DNA of 64,000 nucleotides from Amycolatopsis umgeniensis (GTDB lineage Bacteria; Actinomycetota; Actinomycetes; Mycobacteriales; Pseudonocardiaceae): contig NZ_JACHMX010000001.1 of assembly GCF_014205155.1 (NCBI RefSeq), positions 6,510,001 through 6,574,000 on the forward strand, in the 5' to 3' direction. Every line of letters starts with the position of its first letter. Within the stretch, counting starts at the first letter, position 1. The notes under the pieces are model-generated. The model was not told the origin of the DNA, did not search any database, and saw nothing but the letters and a program-made list of their open reading frames with translations. Positions 50,130-60,071 of this stretch are shown piece after piece. Made by a program: the position numbers and the translations under genes.

Positions 50130-50726
50130 GTGGGCAAGGTGGTCATGTACGGCTCGGTGTCGGTGGACGGCTTCATCGCGGACGAGGACGACCAGCCCGG
50201 GCCGCTGTTCGACTGGCTGTCCGGCGGTGACGTCCCCTTGGACGAGAGCGGAGCGCTCAAGGTGTCGCAGACGTCCTACGACTACACCCGGCCGTATTGG
50301 GACCGGATCGGGGTGACGATCGCCGGCCGCCACGTCTTCGACCTGACGGACGGCTGGGACGGGAAACCTCCGAGCGGGATCGACCACGTGGTCGTCGTGA
50401 CGCACCGGCCGGCGCCCGAGGGCTGGAACGCCGAGGCGCCGTTTCACTTCGTCGACGGTATCGAGGCAGCCGTGGCCAAGGCGCGGGAGCTCGCCGGTGA
50501 CCGTCTGGTCGAGGTCGCCGCCGGCGACGTCGGTGGCCAGGTGCTCGCCGCGGGCCTTGTCGACGAGGTGCGCATGGACGTCGTGCCCGTGGTGTTCGGA
50601 TCCGGCAAACGCTACTTCGGGTCGGTCGACGCGCAGCACCTGTTGGAGGATCCCGACGTGGTGATCCAGGGCATTCGGGTGCTTCACCTGCGCCATCAGG
50701 TGGCTAAGGCGACAAGGGCACTTTGA
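50130..50726 (+). CDS. RibD C-terminal/dihydrofolate-reductase-like protein
   Basis: A 198-residue Rossmann-like reductase of the RibD-C family (VVMYGSVSVDGFIADEDDQP, VAAGDVGGQVLAAGLVDEVR). It probably reduces an unknown substrate with NADPH. GTG 50130 follows a GAGGAG site. The last 23 bases overlap the convergent DNA ligase gene. Confidence 0.88.
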   Translation: MGKVVMYGSVSVDGFIADEDDQPGPLFDWLSGGDVPLDESGALKVSQTSYDYTRPYWDRIGVTIAGRHVFDLTDGWDGKPPSGIDHVVVVTHRPAPEGWNAEAPFHFVDGIEAAVAKARELAGDRLVEVAAGDVGGQVLAAGLVDEVRMDVVPVVFGSGKRYFGSVDAQHLLEDPDVVIQGIRVLHLRHQVAKATRAL

Positions 50727-51669
50727 CGTCCTCGGGCGCCTTGTCCGACCGCAGCCCCCGCCAGGTCGTGTGCCGCAGCCGTCCGTCCGGGGTCCAGTTC
50801 CGGTGCACGACCTCCCCGACGAGCTCCGGCGCCACCCAGTGCACCCGCCGCGCCCGCTCGCGCGGGACCTCCGAAGCGAAGGGCGGTGTCTTCCGCTCCA
50901 ATGGGGTGAGCCGGGCGTGCAGGTCTTCGAGGACCTTGTCGCTGAACCCGGTTCCGACGTCGCCGACGTACCGCAGGTCACCGGACTCGTCGTGCGCGCC
51001 GAGCAGCAGCGCGCCGAGCGTCCCCGAACGCCGTCCCTCGCCGGGGCGCCAGCCGCCGATCACGACCTCTTGGCTGTGCCACAGCGCCCGTTTGATCCAC
51101 TGCCTGGTCCGCTTGCCGGGGTGGTACCGGCTGTCGAGCTTCTTCGCGATCAGCCCTTCGAGCCCGTGTTGCCGGACGACCTCGAGCAGCTGATCAGGCG
51201 AGATGTCGTCGTCGGTGTACCCCGGCGGGATGACGAGGCGGTCGCCGCCGCCCAAGGACGTCAGCAGTTCGCGACGGGCCGCATAGGGCTCGTCGAGCAG
51301 GGTGGTGCCGTCGAGGAGCAGCACGTCGAAGGCGAAAAAGTGCACCGGGCTGCGTTCCAGCAGCGACGCGTCCGGCGTACGCAGGTGCCGCGTCTGCAAC
51401 AGCGGGAAGCTCGGCCGTCCCTGGTCGTCGAGGACGACGATCTCGCCGTCGAGGACGGCTTCGCGGCCATCGAGGGCTTCGCCGGTCACATCGGGATACG
51501 TCGCTGTGATGTCGAGGCCGCGTCGGCTGGTCAGACGCGTCTCGCCGTCGCGGGCGACACGAAGGCAGCAGCGGTAGCCGTCCCATTTGTACTCGTACCC
51601 CCACCCGCCGGTGGGCAGGTCGCCGTCGGTCGCCAGCATCGGGGCGATCGCGTCCGGCACGGTGCTCAT
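50704..51669 (-). CDS. ATP-dependent DNA ligase (LigD ligase-domain type)
   Basis: A 321-residue ligase. The catalytic Lys28 in YEYKWDGYR forms the adenylate, followed by motif III-like (FFAFDVLLLDG) and an OB-fold C-terminal part. It matches the ligase domain of LigD, here as a separate gene with no nuclease domain. It diverges from the polymerase-domain gene, 46 bp apart. It works in non-homologous end joining; no ku gene is in the window. Confidence 0.93.
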   Translation of the reverse strand: MSTVPDAIAPMLATDGDLPTGGWGYEYKWDGYRCCLRVARDGETRLTSRRGLDITATYPDVTGEALDGREAVLDGEIVVLDDQGRPSFPLLQTRHLRTPDASLLERSPVHFFAFDVLLLDGTTLLDEPYAARRELLTSLGGGDRLVIPPGYTDDDISPDQLLEVVRQHGLEGLIAKKLDSRYHPGKRTRQWIKRALWHSQEVVIGGWRPGEGRRSGTLGALLLGAHDESGDLRYVGDVGTGFSDKVLEDLHARLTPLERKTPPFASEVPRERARRVHWVAPELVGEVVHRNWTPDGRLRHTTWRGLRSDKAPEDVKVPLSP

Positions 51670-51715
51670 GCCTCACGGTACCCCGGGAACCCGTCCGGTG
51701 ATCTATCGTCGAGGG

Positions 51716-52633
51716 GTGCCTGAAGAGCGGATAACGGTCGAGGTCGAGGGACGGCGGCTCGGGCTGTCCAATTTGGACAAGGTGCTCTACCCGGCGCACG
51801 GTTTCACCAAACGCGAGGTGCTCGACTACTACCGCCGCATCGCCCCGGCCATGCTCCCGCATCTGCGCGACCGCGCCGCCACGTTCCGCCGGTTCCCGGA
51901 CGGCGTCGACGGCGAACCGTTCTACGAGAAGAACGTTTCCCGGCACGCGCCCGACTGGGTGCGCACCGCGCGGCTCACCAACCGCGGCCGCCGGGGCGGT
52001 GAGGAGACGCTCGACTACCCGGTGGTCGGCGATCTCCCGACGCTGATGTGGGCGGCCAATCTCGCCGCGCTGGAACTGCACGTTCCACAGTGGACTGTCG
52101 GACCTCGTGGCGCGCGGAAATCACCCGATCTGCTGGTGTTCGATCTCGACCCCGGCCTGCCCGCGGACGTCGTCGACTGCTGCCGGGTGGCCGAGACACT
52201 GAGCGACCTGCTCACCGAAGACGGCCTGACCGTCTACGCGAAGACAAGCGGCAACAAGGGAATGCAGCTGTACTGCCCGGTGCGCACGCGATCCGACGAA
52301 CGTACTTCCGAATACGCCAAGGCCGTCGCCGAGGAGCTCGCGCGCCGATCACCGGAAACCGTGGTCGCCCGGATGACGAAGGCGATCCGCCCCGGCCGCG
52401 TGTTCATCGACTGGAGCCAGAACAACACCGCCAAGACGACCATCGCGCCCTACTCCCTGCGCGGTCGCGCCATCCCGACCGTGTCCACCCCGGTGACGTG
52501 GGAGGAGGTCGAGGCCTGCCGCAAGGCCGCCGACCTGCTGTTCACCGCCGAGCAGGTGATCGAGCGCGTCGAGGAGATGGGCGACCTGTTCGGCGACATC
52601 GCCGAGCATCGCGCCGCCGTTCCCACTCGGTGA
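51716..52633 (+). CDS. LigD-type primase-polymerase domain protein
   Basis: A 305-residue AEP-fold polymerase (SNLDKVLYPAHGFTKREVLD, SGNKGMQLYCPV) with metal-binding Asp143 and Asp145 in FDLDPG. It fills gaps in end joining. GTG 51716 gives the standard start; a longer frame upstream overlaps the ligase on the other strand. A stand-alone polymerase divergent from its ligase is a common actinobacterial layout. Confidence 0.93.
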   Translation: MPEERITVEVEGRRLGLSNLDKVLYPAHGFTKREVLDYYRRIAPAMLPHLRDRAATFRRFPDGVDGEPFYEKNVSRHAPDWVRTARLTNRGRRGGEETLDYPVVGDLPTLMWAANLAALELHVPQWTVGPRGARKSPDLLVFDLDPGLPADVVDCCRVAETLSDLLTEDGLTVYAKTSGNKGMQLYCPVRTRSDERTSEYAKAVAEELARRSPETVVARMTKAIRPGRVFIDWSQNNTAKTTIAPYSLRGRAIPTVSTPVTWEEVEACRKAADLLFTAEQVIERVEEMGDLFGDIAEHRAAVPTR

Positions 52634-52760
52634 GGCGCGAATTGTCCGAAACAGGACAGCCACCCCGAAAGACCACTGTGGACTCCAGCCCGTTCCGCAT
52701 ACGATCGGCGGATCGGGCGCGCGGGGGTGCGCGCCCACCGTACTGGCGCCCGCGGGGCCG

Positions 52761-53312
52761 GTGAGGATGTGGCTGTTGACCGGGTATCACACGCTGGCCG
52801 AGACCGAAAACGCCGTACGGGCGAAGCTGGGCGGAATACCCCTGCTGTGGGAGCGGATGGAGGCGGTGGCCAATCTCCACCGGGCCGCCACGGCCGTCCG
52901 GCTGCATTTCGAGAACTCGGTCCTGCGCACCGCGGGACTCACCTGGACGGCGTTCGTGGTGCTCTGGGTGGTGTGGATCTTCGGCGAGAAGGAGACCCGG
53001 CACGTCGCCGCGGAGTCCGGGATCACCAAGGGAACGCTGACCGGGGTGATGAAGACCTTGGAAGCACACGGCCTGGTCACCCGGCGCAAACACCCCGTCG
53101 ACGGACGGCTGGTGCTGCTCGCGCTGACGCCGGAGGGCGAGCGGCTGATGCGGGAGCTCTTCCCCGAGTTCAACCAGGAGGAGGCGTTCGTGACCGATCG
53201 CCTCAGCCCGGCGGAGTGCACCGAACTGGCCGTTTCGCTGCGGGAGATCGTCAAACAACTCGAGGACAAGGGCGAGGAACGGCGGCAGGCGGCGGTGGCG
53301 AAGGACCGCTGA
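52761..53312 (+). CDS. MarR-family regulator
   Basis: A 183-residue winged-helix regulator (HVAAESGITKGTLTGVMKTL, HPVDGRLVLLALTPEGERLM) with helical ends for dimerisation. Start is GTG 52761 or ATG 52767; neither has a strong site. It precedes a decarboxylase-permease pair by 78 bp and may control it. Confidence 0.9.
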   Translation: MRMWLLTGYHTLAETENAVRAKLGGIPLLWERMEAVANLHRAATAVRLHFENSVLRTAGLTWTAFVVLWVVWIFGEKETRHVAAESGITKGTLTGVMKTLEAHGLVTRRKHPVDGRLVLLALTPEGERLMRELFPEFNQEEAFVTDRLSPAECTELAVSLREIVKQLEDKGEERRQAAVAKDR

Positions 53313-53390
53313 CCCCTACCGAAGACGGTTGCGCCAGACCTCCGGCGACTCTTACGTTTTTTGGAGCCGAACGATCGAAGGGCGCCCTTG

Positions 53391-54755
53391 ATGGACTTCC
53401 GGTACTGGCTCGGTCAGGCGTTGTCGTCGAACGAGGCGTGGGCGGAGACGTTCACCCCCGTACGGCCGCATCCCTCGCTGGAGATCTCCGACGGCCGGTT
53501 CGAGACCGCGTTCGAAGAGCTCACCGAGCGGTTGAAGGACAACTACCCGTTCTTCCACCCGTCCTACGCGGGGCAGATGCTCAAACCGCCGCATCCGGCC
53601 GCCGTGGTCGGCTATCTGACCGCGATGCTGGTCAACCCCAACAACCACGCGCTCGACGGCGGTCCCGCGACGGCCGAGATGGAACGCGAGGTCGTCGGTC
53701 AGCTGGCGACGATGTTCGGCTACACGGAGCATCTGGGGCATCTGACCACCAGCGGCACGGTGGCGAATCTGGAGGCGCTGTTCGTCGCGCGCGAAACGCA
53801 TCCGGGCAAGGGGATCGCCTACAGCGCGGAGGCGCACTACACGCACGGCCGGATGTGCGGCGTTCTCGGCGTCGAGGGGCATACGGTGCCCGTCGACGCC
53901 CGCGGCGCGATGGACCTCGACGCGCTCGAGGAACTGCTGCGCACCGGGAAGATCGGCACCGTGGTGCTCACCGCGGGCACGACGGCGCTCGGCACGGTGG
54001 AACCGGTCCACGAGGCCATGGCGCTGCGTGAACGGTACGGCGTGCGGGTGCACGTCGACGCCGCCTACGGTGGGTTCTTCCGGCTCCTGTCCGGTTTGGA
54101 CGGTCCCGAAGGGCTTCCCGAAGCCCCGTGGCTCGCGATCGCCGAGGCCGACTCGATCGTCATCGACCCGCACAAACACGGCCTCCAGCCCTACGGCTGC
54201 GGCGCGGTGCTGTTCAAGGACCCCGGTGCCGGCCGGTTCTACCTCCACGATTCGCCGTACACCTACTTCACTTCGGAAGATCTGCACCTCGGCGAGATCA
54301 GTCTCGAATGCTCGCGGGCGGGCGCGGCCGCCGCCGCGTTGTGGCTCACCTTCCGGCTGCTGCCGCCCACCCCCGACGGACTGGGCCGGGTGCTCGCGGC
54401 CGGGCGCCGCGCCGCGTTGCGGTGGGCGAAACTGCTCGAGGACTCCGAGCGGTTCGATCTGTACCAGTCACCGGAACTCGACATCGTCGTGTACTTCCCC
54501 CGCACGGAGCCGCGTTCCCTCTCGAAGATCGACGAGGCGAGCGCGCGGATCATGCGCGTCGGCATGGCCGCCGCCAAGGATCCGGTGTTCCTCAGCACGC
54601 TGCGGGTGAGCGCGCCGCGGTTCGGCCTGCGTCACACCGGGGTCGACGCGGATGCGGACGGCGCGCGGATCCTGCGTAGCGTGCTGATGAAGCCCGAAAG
54701 CGAGGACCACGTCGACCGGCTCCACGAACGGCTGGAAGAGTTGTCCCGCGGTTGA
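53391..54755 (+). CDS. PLP-dependent amino-acid decarboxylase (group II)
   Basis: A 454-residue PLP enzyme with the Schiff-base Lys262 in DPHKHGLQPYGCG and upstream HVDAAYGGFF for the ring-stacking/Asp region. The branch (tyrosine/aromatic or glutamate decarboxylase) cannot be fixed by eye. ATG 53391 is preferred over an upstream TTG. The permease gene follows 34 bp later, so the pair may import an amino acid and export its amine. Confidence 0.9.
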   Translation: MDFRYWLGQALSSNEAWAETFTPVRPHPSLEISDGRFETAFEELTERLKDNYPFFHPSYAGQMLKPPHPAAVVGYLTAMLVNPNNHALDGGPATAEMEREVVGQLATMFGYTEHLGHLTTSGTVANLEALFVARETHPGKGIAYSAEAHYTHGRMCGVLGVEGHTVPVDARGAMDLDALEELLRTGKIGTVVLTAGTTALGTVEPVHEAMALRERYGVRVHVDAAYGGFFRLLSGLDGPEGLPEAPWLAIAEADSIVIDPHKHGLQPYGCGAVLFKDPGAGRFYLHDSPYTYFTSEDLHLGEISLECSRAGAAAAALWLTFRLLPPTPDGLGRVLAAGRRAALRWAKLLEDSERFDLYQSPELDIVVYFPRTEPRSLSKIDEASARIMRVGMAAAKDPVFLSTLRVSAPRFGLRHTGVDADADGARILRSVLMKPESEDHVDRLHERLEELSRG

Positions 54756-54789
54756 GCACCGAGCACCGCCGCAGACGAATGGATCCACC

Positions 54790-56178
54790 ATGCCCGAATC
54801 AGGTCCCGCCGAACCCGTGACCGCGATCGAGACCCGTTCGCTCGGTACCGGCTTCCGGCGGCGGCACGTCACCATGCTGGCGATCAGCGGGGCGATCGGG
54901 GCGGGACTGTTCGTCGGCACCGGCGCGGGGATCAAGGCCGCGGGCCCCGGCATCCTGCTGTCCTATGTGGTCGCCGGCCTGCTCATGGTGCTCGTCATGC
55001 GCATGCTGGGCGAGATGGCGGCCGCCGAGCCGAGCAGCGGTTCGTTCTCGGTGTACGCGGAGAAGGCGCTCGGGCGCTGGGCCGGGTTCACCGTCGGCTG
55101 GCTGTACTGGTCGCTGCTGGTGGTCGTCGTGGCCGCCGAGGCCACCGCGGCGGCCGGGATCGCGAACGGGCTGCTGCCCGCGATCCCGCAGTGGACCTGG
55201 GTGCTGCTGTTCATGGCGGTGCTGACCGTGGTGAACCTGTTCGCCGTCCGGTCGTTCGGGGAGTTCGAGTTCTGGTTCGGCGCCATCAAGGTGACCGCCG
55301 TCGTCGGCTTCCTCGTCCTCGGCACGCTCGCGGTGTTCGGGATCCTGCCGGGGACCTCGCCGGTCGGCCTCGACAATCTCACCGGGCACGGCGGCTTCCT
55401 GCCCAACGGCCTCCAAGGGGTGCTGACCGGACTGCTCGCCGTCGCGTTCTCCTTCGGGGGCATGGAACTGGTCACGATCGCCGCGGCGGAGTCCGACGAT
55501 CCGGCGGGTTCGATCCGCCGCACCACGCGCACGGTCATCGTGCGGCTGCTGCTGTTCTACATCGGTTCCGTGGCGCTGATGGTGCTGTTGCTGCCGTGGG
55601 AGTCCGCGTCGGCCAACTCCAGCCCGTTCGTGACCATCCTGGAGCAGATCGGGGTGCCGTCCGCGGCGCTGCTGATGAGCTTCGTCGTGCTGACCTCGCT
55701 GCTCTCGGCGCTGAACGCGAACCTTTACGGCGCCTCGCGGATGGTGTTCTCCCTCGCCGACCGCGGTGAAGCGCCGCGCGCGATGCTGAAACTGTCCGGC
55801 ACGGGCGTCCCCCGGACGGCGGTGCTGGCGTCGGTGGCCTTCGGTTTCGTGGCCGTGCTGCTGAACTTCCTCGCCCCCGAACACGTGCTGCCGTTCCTGC
55901 TGAACGCCATCGGCGCGAACATCCTGCTGGTCTGGATCTTCGTCGCCATCTCCCAGCTGCGGCTGAGGAAGAGGGCGGAACGCGACGGCACGGCCGCGGA
56001 CCTGCCGGTGCGGATGTGGGGCTTCCCGTGGCTCAGCTGGGTCGCCCTGCTCGCGATGGCCGGCGTTCTCGTTCTCATGTGGACGGACGCCGACGCGCGT
56101 GCGCAGCTGTTCACCAGTGGCGCGGTGGCCGTGCTGATCGTGGCGATCAGCCTGCTCAGGCGACGTCGGCGACGCTGA
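54790..56178 (+). CDS. APC-family amino-acid permease
   Basis: A 462-residue transporter with about twelve helices (MLAISGAIGAGLFVGTGAGI, SFGGMELVTIAAAESDDPAG). It resembles GabP/AnsP-type permeases. It forms an operon with the decarboxylase. The end overlaps the convergent ROK gene by 23 bp. Confidence 0.92.
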   Translation: MPESGPAEPVTAIETRSLGTGFRRRHVTMLAISGAIGAGLFVGTGAGIKAAGPGILLSYVVAGLLMVLVMRMLGEMAAAEPSSGSFSVYAEKALGRWAGFTVGWLYWSLLVVVVAAEATAAAGIANGLLPAIPQWTWVLLFMAVLTVVNLFAVRSFGEFEFWFGAIKVTAVVGFLVLGTLAVFGILPGTSPVGLDNLTGHGGFLPNGLQGVLTGLLAVAFSFGGMELVTIAAAESDDPAGSIRRTTRTVIVRLLLFYIGSVALMVLLLPWESASANSSPFVTILEQIGVPSAALLMSFVVLTSLLSALNANLYGASRMVFSLADRGEAPRAMLKLSGTGVPRTAVLASVAFGFVAVLLNFLAPEHVLPFLLNAIGANILLVWIFVAISQLRLRKRAERDGTAADLPVRMWGFPWLSWVALLAMAGVLVLMWTDADARAQLFTSGAVAVLIVAISLLRRRRRR

Positions 56179-57160
56179 ACAGTTCGCGTTCCACCCGGCT
56201 GAGAGCCAGGCGGACCGCGCCGAGCGCCACCGAGTCGTCGCCGAGTATCGACGTCTCGACGCGCACCGGGAAGAGGGACAACCGGGACAGTTCGGTGCGC
56301 AGCGGCGCCGTCAGCAGTTCTCCGGCCCGCGCGAACCCGCCGCCGATCACCACCAGTTGCGGGTCGACCGTGAGCACCGTCGCGGCGAGGAGTTCGAGAA
56401 GCCTGCCGGGTGACGCGGACCAGCCGACCCGCCGCAGGACACCGATCTCGCCCGCCGCGCCGTGGTGGCCGTCATGCAGCTTCCCTCCGAGCAGCAGGCC
56501 CAGGGAGACGGTGCGCCCGGCCCGCACGTAGACGACGTCGTCGATACCGTGCGCGGCCCCGCGCCAATGCTCGGCGAGCGTCGCGAGTTTCGTGTCGTTC
56601 CCGGCCAGCACCGCGTATCCGCCGCCGAACTCCGCGGGGAGGTCGAGACCGGCCCAGCCGGGGAGGCGTTCACTGTTGACGACCTTGCCGTCGGACACCA
56701 CGCCCGTGGTGCCGATGCCGAGCACCCGCAGGTTCGCGTGGCCTTCGATGGCGTCGCCGAGCACCCGGCGCGCGACACCGAGCCTGTCGGGCCTCTCCAT
56801 TTCCGGTGTGAGTTCGGCCCTCGCTCGCCCGACGACGTCGCCACGAAGGTCTGCGACCAGGCACAACGCCTTGTGCGTGCCGACTTCGAGACCGGCGACA
56901 TGCCCGGCCTCGGGCCGGAAGCGGTAGCGCTTGGCGGGCCTGCCCACGGGGCGCGGAGCGTCGGGGGAGAGCGGGACCTCCTCGACCAGGCCCTGTCCGC
57001 CGAGGTCCGCGGCGATTTCTTCGACCGTCGGCCGGGAGACCTCGCTTGCTTTGACCAGTTCCGCGAGGGTGAGTTCCTCGGCCGCGTACAGCGCTCGCAG
57101 GACGGCGATGGCGTTGAGCCGCCGCAACAGCGACGGATCCCCTCCGGACAGTCTGGCCAT
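56156..57160 (-). CDS. ROK-family transcriptional regulator
   Basis: A 334-residue protein with an N-terminal winged helix (10-75; TLAELVKASEVSRPTVEEIA) and a sugar-kinase-like ROK domain (95-320; GIGTTGVVSDGK, GGGFARAGELL). The classic CxCGxxGC zinc motif is missing: the region reads GHHGAAGEIG, so metal binding and kinase activity are doubtful. It probably senses a sugar or related ligand. Confidence 0.88.
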   Translation of the reverse strand: MARLSGGDPSLLRRLNAIAVLRALYAAEELTLAELVKASEVSRPTVEEIAADLGGQGLVEEVPLSPDAPRPVGRPAKRYRFRPEAGHVAGLEVGTHKALCLVADLRGDVVGRARAELTPEMERPDRLGVARRVLGDAIEGHANLRVLGIGTTGVVSDGKVVNSERLPGWAGLDLPAEFGGGYAVLAGNDTKLATLAEHWRGAAHGIDDVVYVRAGRTVSLGLLLGGKLHDGHHGAAGEIGVLRRVGWSASPGRLLELLAATVLTVDPQLVVIGGGFARAGELLTAPLRTELSRLSLFPVRVETSILGDDSVALGAVRLALSRVERELFSVADVA

Positions 57161-57168
57161 GCGACTCC

Positions 57169-57597
57169 CTAGGCGTTGACGCGTTTGTCGTACTGGGCGC
57201 GCGCGACGGCGATCTGGCTCTGGTGGTCCTCGGTCCAGCTGACCAGCGACTGGATGGTCTTGTGCAGCGTGATGCCCATCGGGGTCAGCGCGTACTCGAC
57301 CCTGGGCGGCACGACCGGATAGACGGTGCGGCTCACGAGCCCGTCGCGTTCGAGGTGACGCAGCGTGGTGGTGAGCATGCGCTGGCTGATGCCGTCGATC
57401 TTGTACTTCAGCTCGGTGAACCGGAGGGTGTTCCGGTCGAGCAGCGCGATGACCAGGAGTGACCACTTGTCCGCCACCCTGTCCAGGATCTGGCGGACTT
57501 CGCAGTCCTCCCGGGTGTCCCACTGGAAGGCTTCGTAGTCCTCCTCGGTGAGTTCACAATGACTAGGTGAGTTCAAAGTGCCTTCTTCCATGGTCAT
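57169..57597 (-). CDS. HxlR-family regulator
   Basis: A 142-residue winged-helix protein (CEVRQILDRVADKWSLLVIA, LKYKIDGISQRMLTTTLRHL) with an N-terminal extension bearing Cys14 and the Cys before the HTH (DCEV), possible redox sensors. It diverges from an MFS exporter and probably represses it. It lacks the SCP2 domain of the locus regulators. Confidence 0.92.
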   Translation of the reverse strand: MTMEEGTLNSPSHCELTEEDYEAFQWDTREDCEVRQILDRVADKWSLLVIALLDRNTLRFTELKYKIDGISQRMLTTTLRHLERDGLVSRTVYPVVPPRVEYALTPMGITLHKTIQSLVSWTEDHQSQIAVARAQYDKRVNA

Positions 57598-57689
57598 CGA
57601 TGGTGACGGAAGATCTCCTTGGTTACAAGAGGGAACCGACCGGCAGATGAGTAACCGTCGGTCTCTCGTCCACTGAGGGAGAGCTGATC

Positions 57690-59129
57690 TTGACTACAAC
57701 ACGTGCCGCGGACCGGATGAGCGGGCGGGCCTGGGGCGTGCTCCTGGTGCTGTGCGGCGCCATCTTCCTGGAGGGCATCGACGTCGCGATGCTGAACGTG
57801 GCGTTGCCGTCCATCCGGGCCGAACTCGGCCTGTCGACGGCGACGCTGAGCGGCGTGGTGAGCGCCTACGTGCTCGGCTACGGCGGATTCATGCTGCTGG
57901 GCGGGCGCGCGGCCGACCTCTACGGCCGCCGTCGCATGTTCCTCGGCTGGCTGGTGGTGTTCCTCGTCTTCTCCGGTCTCGGCGGATTCGCCACGGAGGG
58001 CTGGATGCTGCTGCTCGCCCGGTTCGTCACCGGCGTCGCCGCGGCCTTCATGACCCCGGCCGGCCTGTCGATCATCACCACGAGCTTCGAAGAAGGCCCG
58101 AAGCGCAACAAGGCACTGCTGTTCTACGCGGGCACCGGGGCGGGCGGGTTCTCGCTCGGCCTGGTCATCGGCGGGCTGCTGACCAGGATCGACTGGCGCT
58201 GGGTGTTCTTCACTCCGGTGTTCCTGTCGGCCGTCATCCTGCTCGCCGCGCTCTGGCTGATCAAGGAACCCGCGCGAAAGGAACGCGTGCCCCAACGCCT
58301 GGACTTCGCCGGGGCGGTCACCGTGACCCTGGCGATGCTGCTGATCGCCTACGCGGTGGTCCGGCTGGAACATCCCGGACAGGGCTGGGGCTGGACGGTC
58401 GCCTCCTTCGCCGGGGGAGTGGCGGCGCTGGTGGCCTTCGTGGCCGTCGAACGCCGCTCGCCCGCGCCGTTGGTGCGGCTGGGCATCCTGAGGTCGGGGC
58501 CGCTGGTGCGGGCGAACACGAGCGCCCTGCTCTTCGCGGGTTCGTTCTTCGGGTTCCAGTTCCTCGTCACGCTGTACCTGCAGGAACTGCGGGGCTGGTC
58601 GACGCTCGAGACGAGTTTCGCGCTGCTGGCCGTCGGAATCGACGCGATCCTCGCGCCGACGCTGACCCCGTGGCTGGTGGCGAAGTTCGGCAACACGCGG
58701 CTGATCTTCGGCGGCTTCGTGCTCGCCGCCGTGGCGTACGCGCTCTTCCTGCCGCTCGGCCTGGACTGGACGTATGCGGCGATGTTCCCGTCGATGATCA
58801 TCCTGGGCCTCGGGTTCGCGCTCGCCTATGGTCCGCTGACGATCGTCGCCACCGACGGGATCGCCGAGGACGAGCAAGGACTGGCGGGCGGCCTGCTGTA
58901 CACGGCCTTCCAGTTCGGCGCGGCGCTCGGTCTGTCCGCGGTGACCGCGGTCAACGTCGCCGCCCTCGGGGACGGTTCGCCGGAGGCCGTGCTCGGCGGC
59001 TTCCGTGCGGCGCTCTTCGTGCCACTGGCGATGGCCGTCCTCGCCGCGGTCATCATCGCGTCCGGCCGTCAGCGCGTTTCGGTGAAGGAAGCCAGATTGG
59101 CCAGTGAGGAGGCGATTCCGGCTTCGTGA
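57690..59129 (+). CDS. MFS drug exporter (DHA2 type)
   Basis: A 479-residue transporter with about fourteen helices (MLNVALPSIRAELGLS, GGRAADLYGRRRMFLGWLVV) typical of DHA2 proton-driven multidrug pumps. The start is TTG after GGGAG. It lies divergent from the HxlR gene and overlaps the SRPBCC gene by 61 bp at the 3' end. It is 12 kb outside the biosynthetic locus, so a role in product export is possible but unsupported. Confidence 0.9.
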   Translation: MTTTRAADRMSGRAWGVLLVLCGAIFLEGIDVAMLNVALPSIRAELGLSTATLSGVVSAYVLGYGGFMLLGGRAADLYGRRRMFLGWLVVFLVFSGLGGFATEGWMLLLARFVTGVAAAFMTPAGLSIITTSFEEGPKRNKALLFYAGTGAGGFSLGLVIGGLLTRIDWRWVFFTPVFLSAVILLAALWLIKEPARKERVPQRLDFAGAVTVTLAMLLIAYAVVRLEHPGQGWGWTVASFAGGVAALVAFVAVERRSPAPLVRLGILRSGPLVRANTSALLFAGSFFGFQFLVTLYLQELRGWSTLETSFALLAVGIDAILAPTLTPWLVAKFGNTRLIFGGFVLAAVAYALFLPLGLDWTYAAMFPSMIILGLGFALAYGPLTIVATDGIAEDEQGLAGGLLYTAFQFGAALGLSAVTAVNVAALGDGSPEAVLGGFRAALFVPLAMAVLAAVIIASGRQRVSVKEARLASEEAIPAS

Positions 59130-59533
59130 TCCGCCTGTCCGATGCCGGGCGGGACACCCGTCGCGGTGACGGTCACTTCGGTGCCGTCACCCGCGGCGGC
59201 CAGTTGCCAGGTCATCGTCATGGTGCCCGCGAAGGCGGGGTCTCCGGACTCGAAAACGGCCAGCTGGACCACACGCTCCGGCGGCACCAGGTCGGCGAAC
59301 CCGACTTCGACGACGTCCGTCGCTTCCGAGGACTTACCGGGCGCGGCGGACGCGTCGAGGTAGGTGAGGATCATCCGGAAACCCCCGCCGGGCCTCGGAT
59401 CCCAGCGTTCGATCCGGCCGCGCATGCCTTCGGGCGGCAGCCAGGACTCGAGCGATTCCTTGTCGAGCAGGGCTTCGTAGACGGTCGCGGGCGGTGCGGC
59501 GATCACGCGGCTGCCGCTGTCGATCCTGTCCAT
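59069..59533 (-). CDS. SRPBCC/AHSA1-like protein
   Basis: A 154-residue START-like fold protein (RVIAAPPATVYEALLDKESL, WQLAAAGDGTEVTVTATGVP). AHSA1-like proteins bind hydrophobic ligands. CalC, the self-sacrificing calicheamicin resistance protein, has the same fold, but this gene is 13 kb from the locus, so resistance is speculation. It overlaps the convergent exporter gene. Confidence 0.85.
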   Translation of the reverse strand: MDRIDSGSRVIAAPPATVYEALLDKESLESWLPPEGMRGRIERWDPRPGGGFRMILTYLDASAAPGKSSEATDVVEVGFADLVPPERVVQLAVFESGDPAFAGTMTMTWQLAAAGDGTEVTVTATGVPPGIGQADHEAGIASSLANLASFTETR

Positions 59534-59582
59534 CGCCCGATTGTAGGACCGATACCCTGATCGCCGGGGAATCTACGAGAGG

Positions 59583-60071
59583 GTGATCCACATCGAGTTC
59601 GTCATCGCCTGGTCCGCCTTCCTCGGCGGCTGGCTCCTCGTCGCCGGGCCCATGTACCAGGGCGCCCTCGAACTCCGTGAGGAGAGCGAGCGGTTCGAAG
59701 ACCTGCGCTCGGTCCAGACGCGACGTCCCACCGGCGGCACCCCCGCGTCGCGCTGGTGGTGGCTGGTGCCGCCGGTGGCCGTCATCAAGGAACGCCGTCG
59801 CCGGAAGAAGGCGCAGCGCGAGTTCATGGAGACGCTCACGGCGGGCCAGCGGCGCACCATGACCACCTTCGCCAACAAGGCCAAAGGCTGGTTCATCGTC
59901 TGCGCGGGCGCCTTCTTCATCGCCCTCAAGGAGACTTGGCACCTGAACCATCTGTACCACTGGCCTTTGTGGACCTACATCGCGTTCGTGCTCGTCCCGC
60001 TGGTGCTGAGTTTCGTCCACACGTCCCGGGGTGTCCGCCTGACGGTGCTCATCATGGGTGCGGAGGAGTGA
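59583..60071 (+). CDS. Hypothetical membrane protein
   Basis: A 162-residue protein with a helix at the N-terminus (6-24), a basic cytoplasmic loop ([12 protein letters not shown]) and two C-terminal helices (102-155). No family recognised. GTG start; the last 20 bases overlap the convergent amidase gene. Confidence 0.65.
   Translation: MIHIEFVIAWSAFLGGWLLVAGPMYQGALELREESERFEDLRSVQTRRPTGGTPASRWWWLVPPVAVIKERRRRKKAQREFMETLTAGQRRTMTTFANKAKGWFIVCAGAFFIALKETWHLNHLYHWPLWTYIAFVLVPLVLSFVHTSRGVRLTVLIMGAEE

Noticed and set aside
57690..59129. Product exporter of the enediyne locus
   Set aside because: It is paired with its own divergent HxlR regulator 12 kb beyond the border; no evidence ties it to the pathway.
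59069..59533. CalC-like enediyne resistance protein
   Set aside because: Only the fold is shared; the gene is outside the locus and AHSA1-like proteins are common in actinomycetes.
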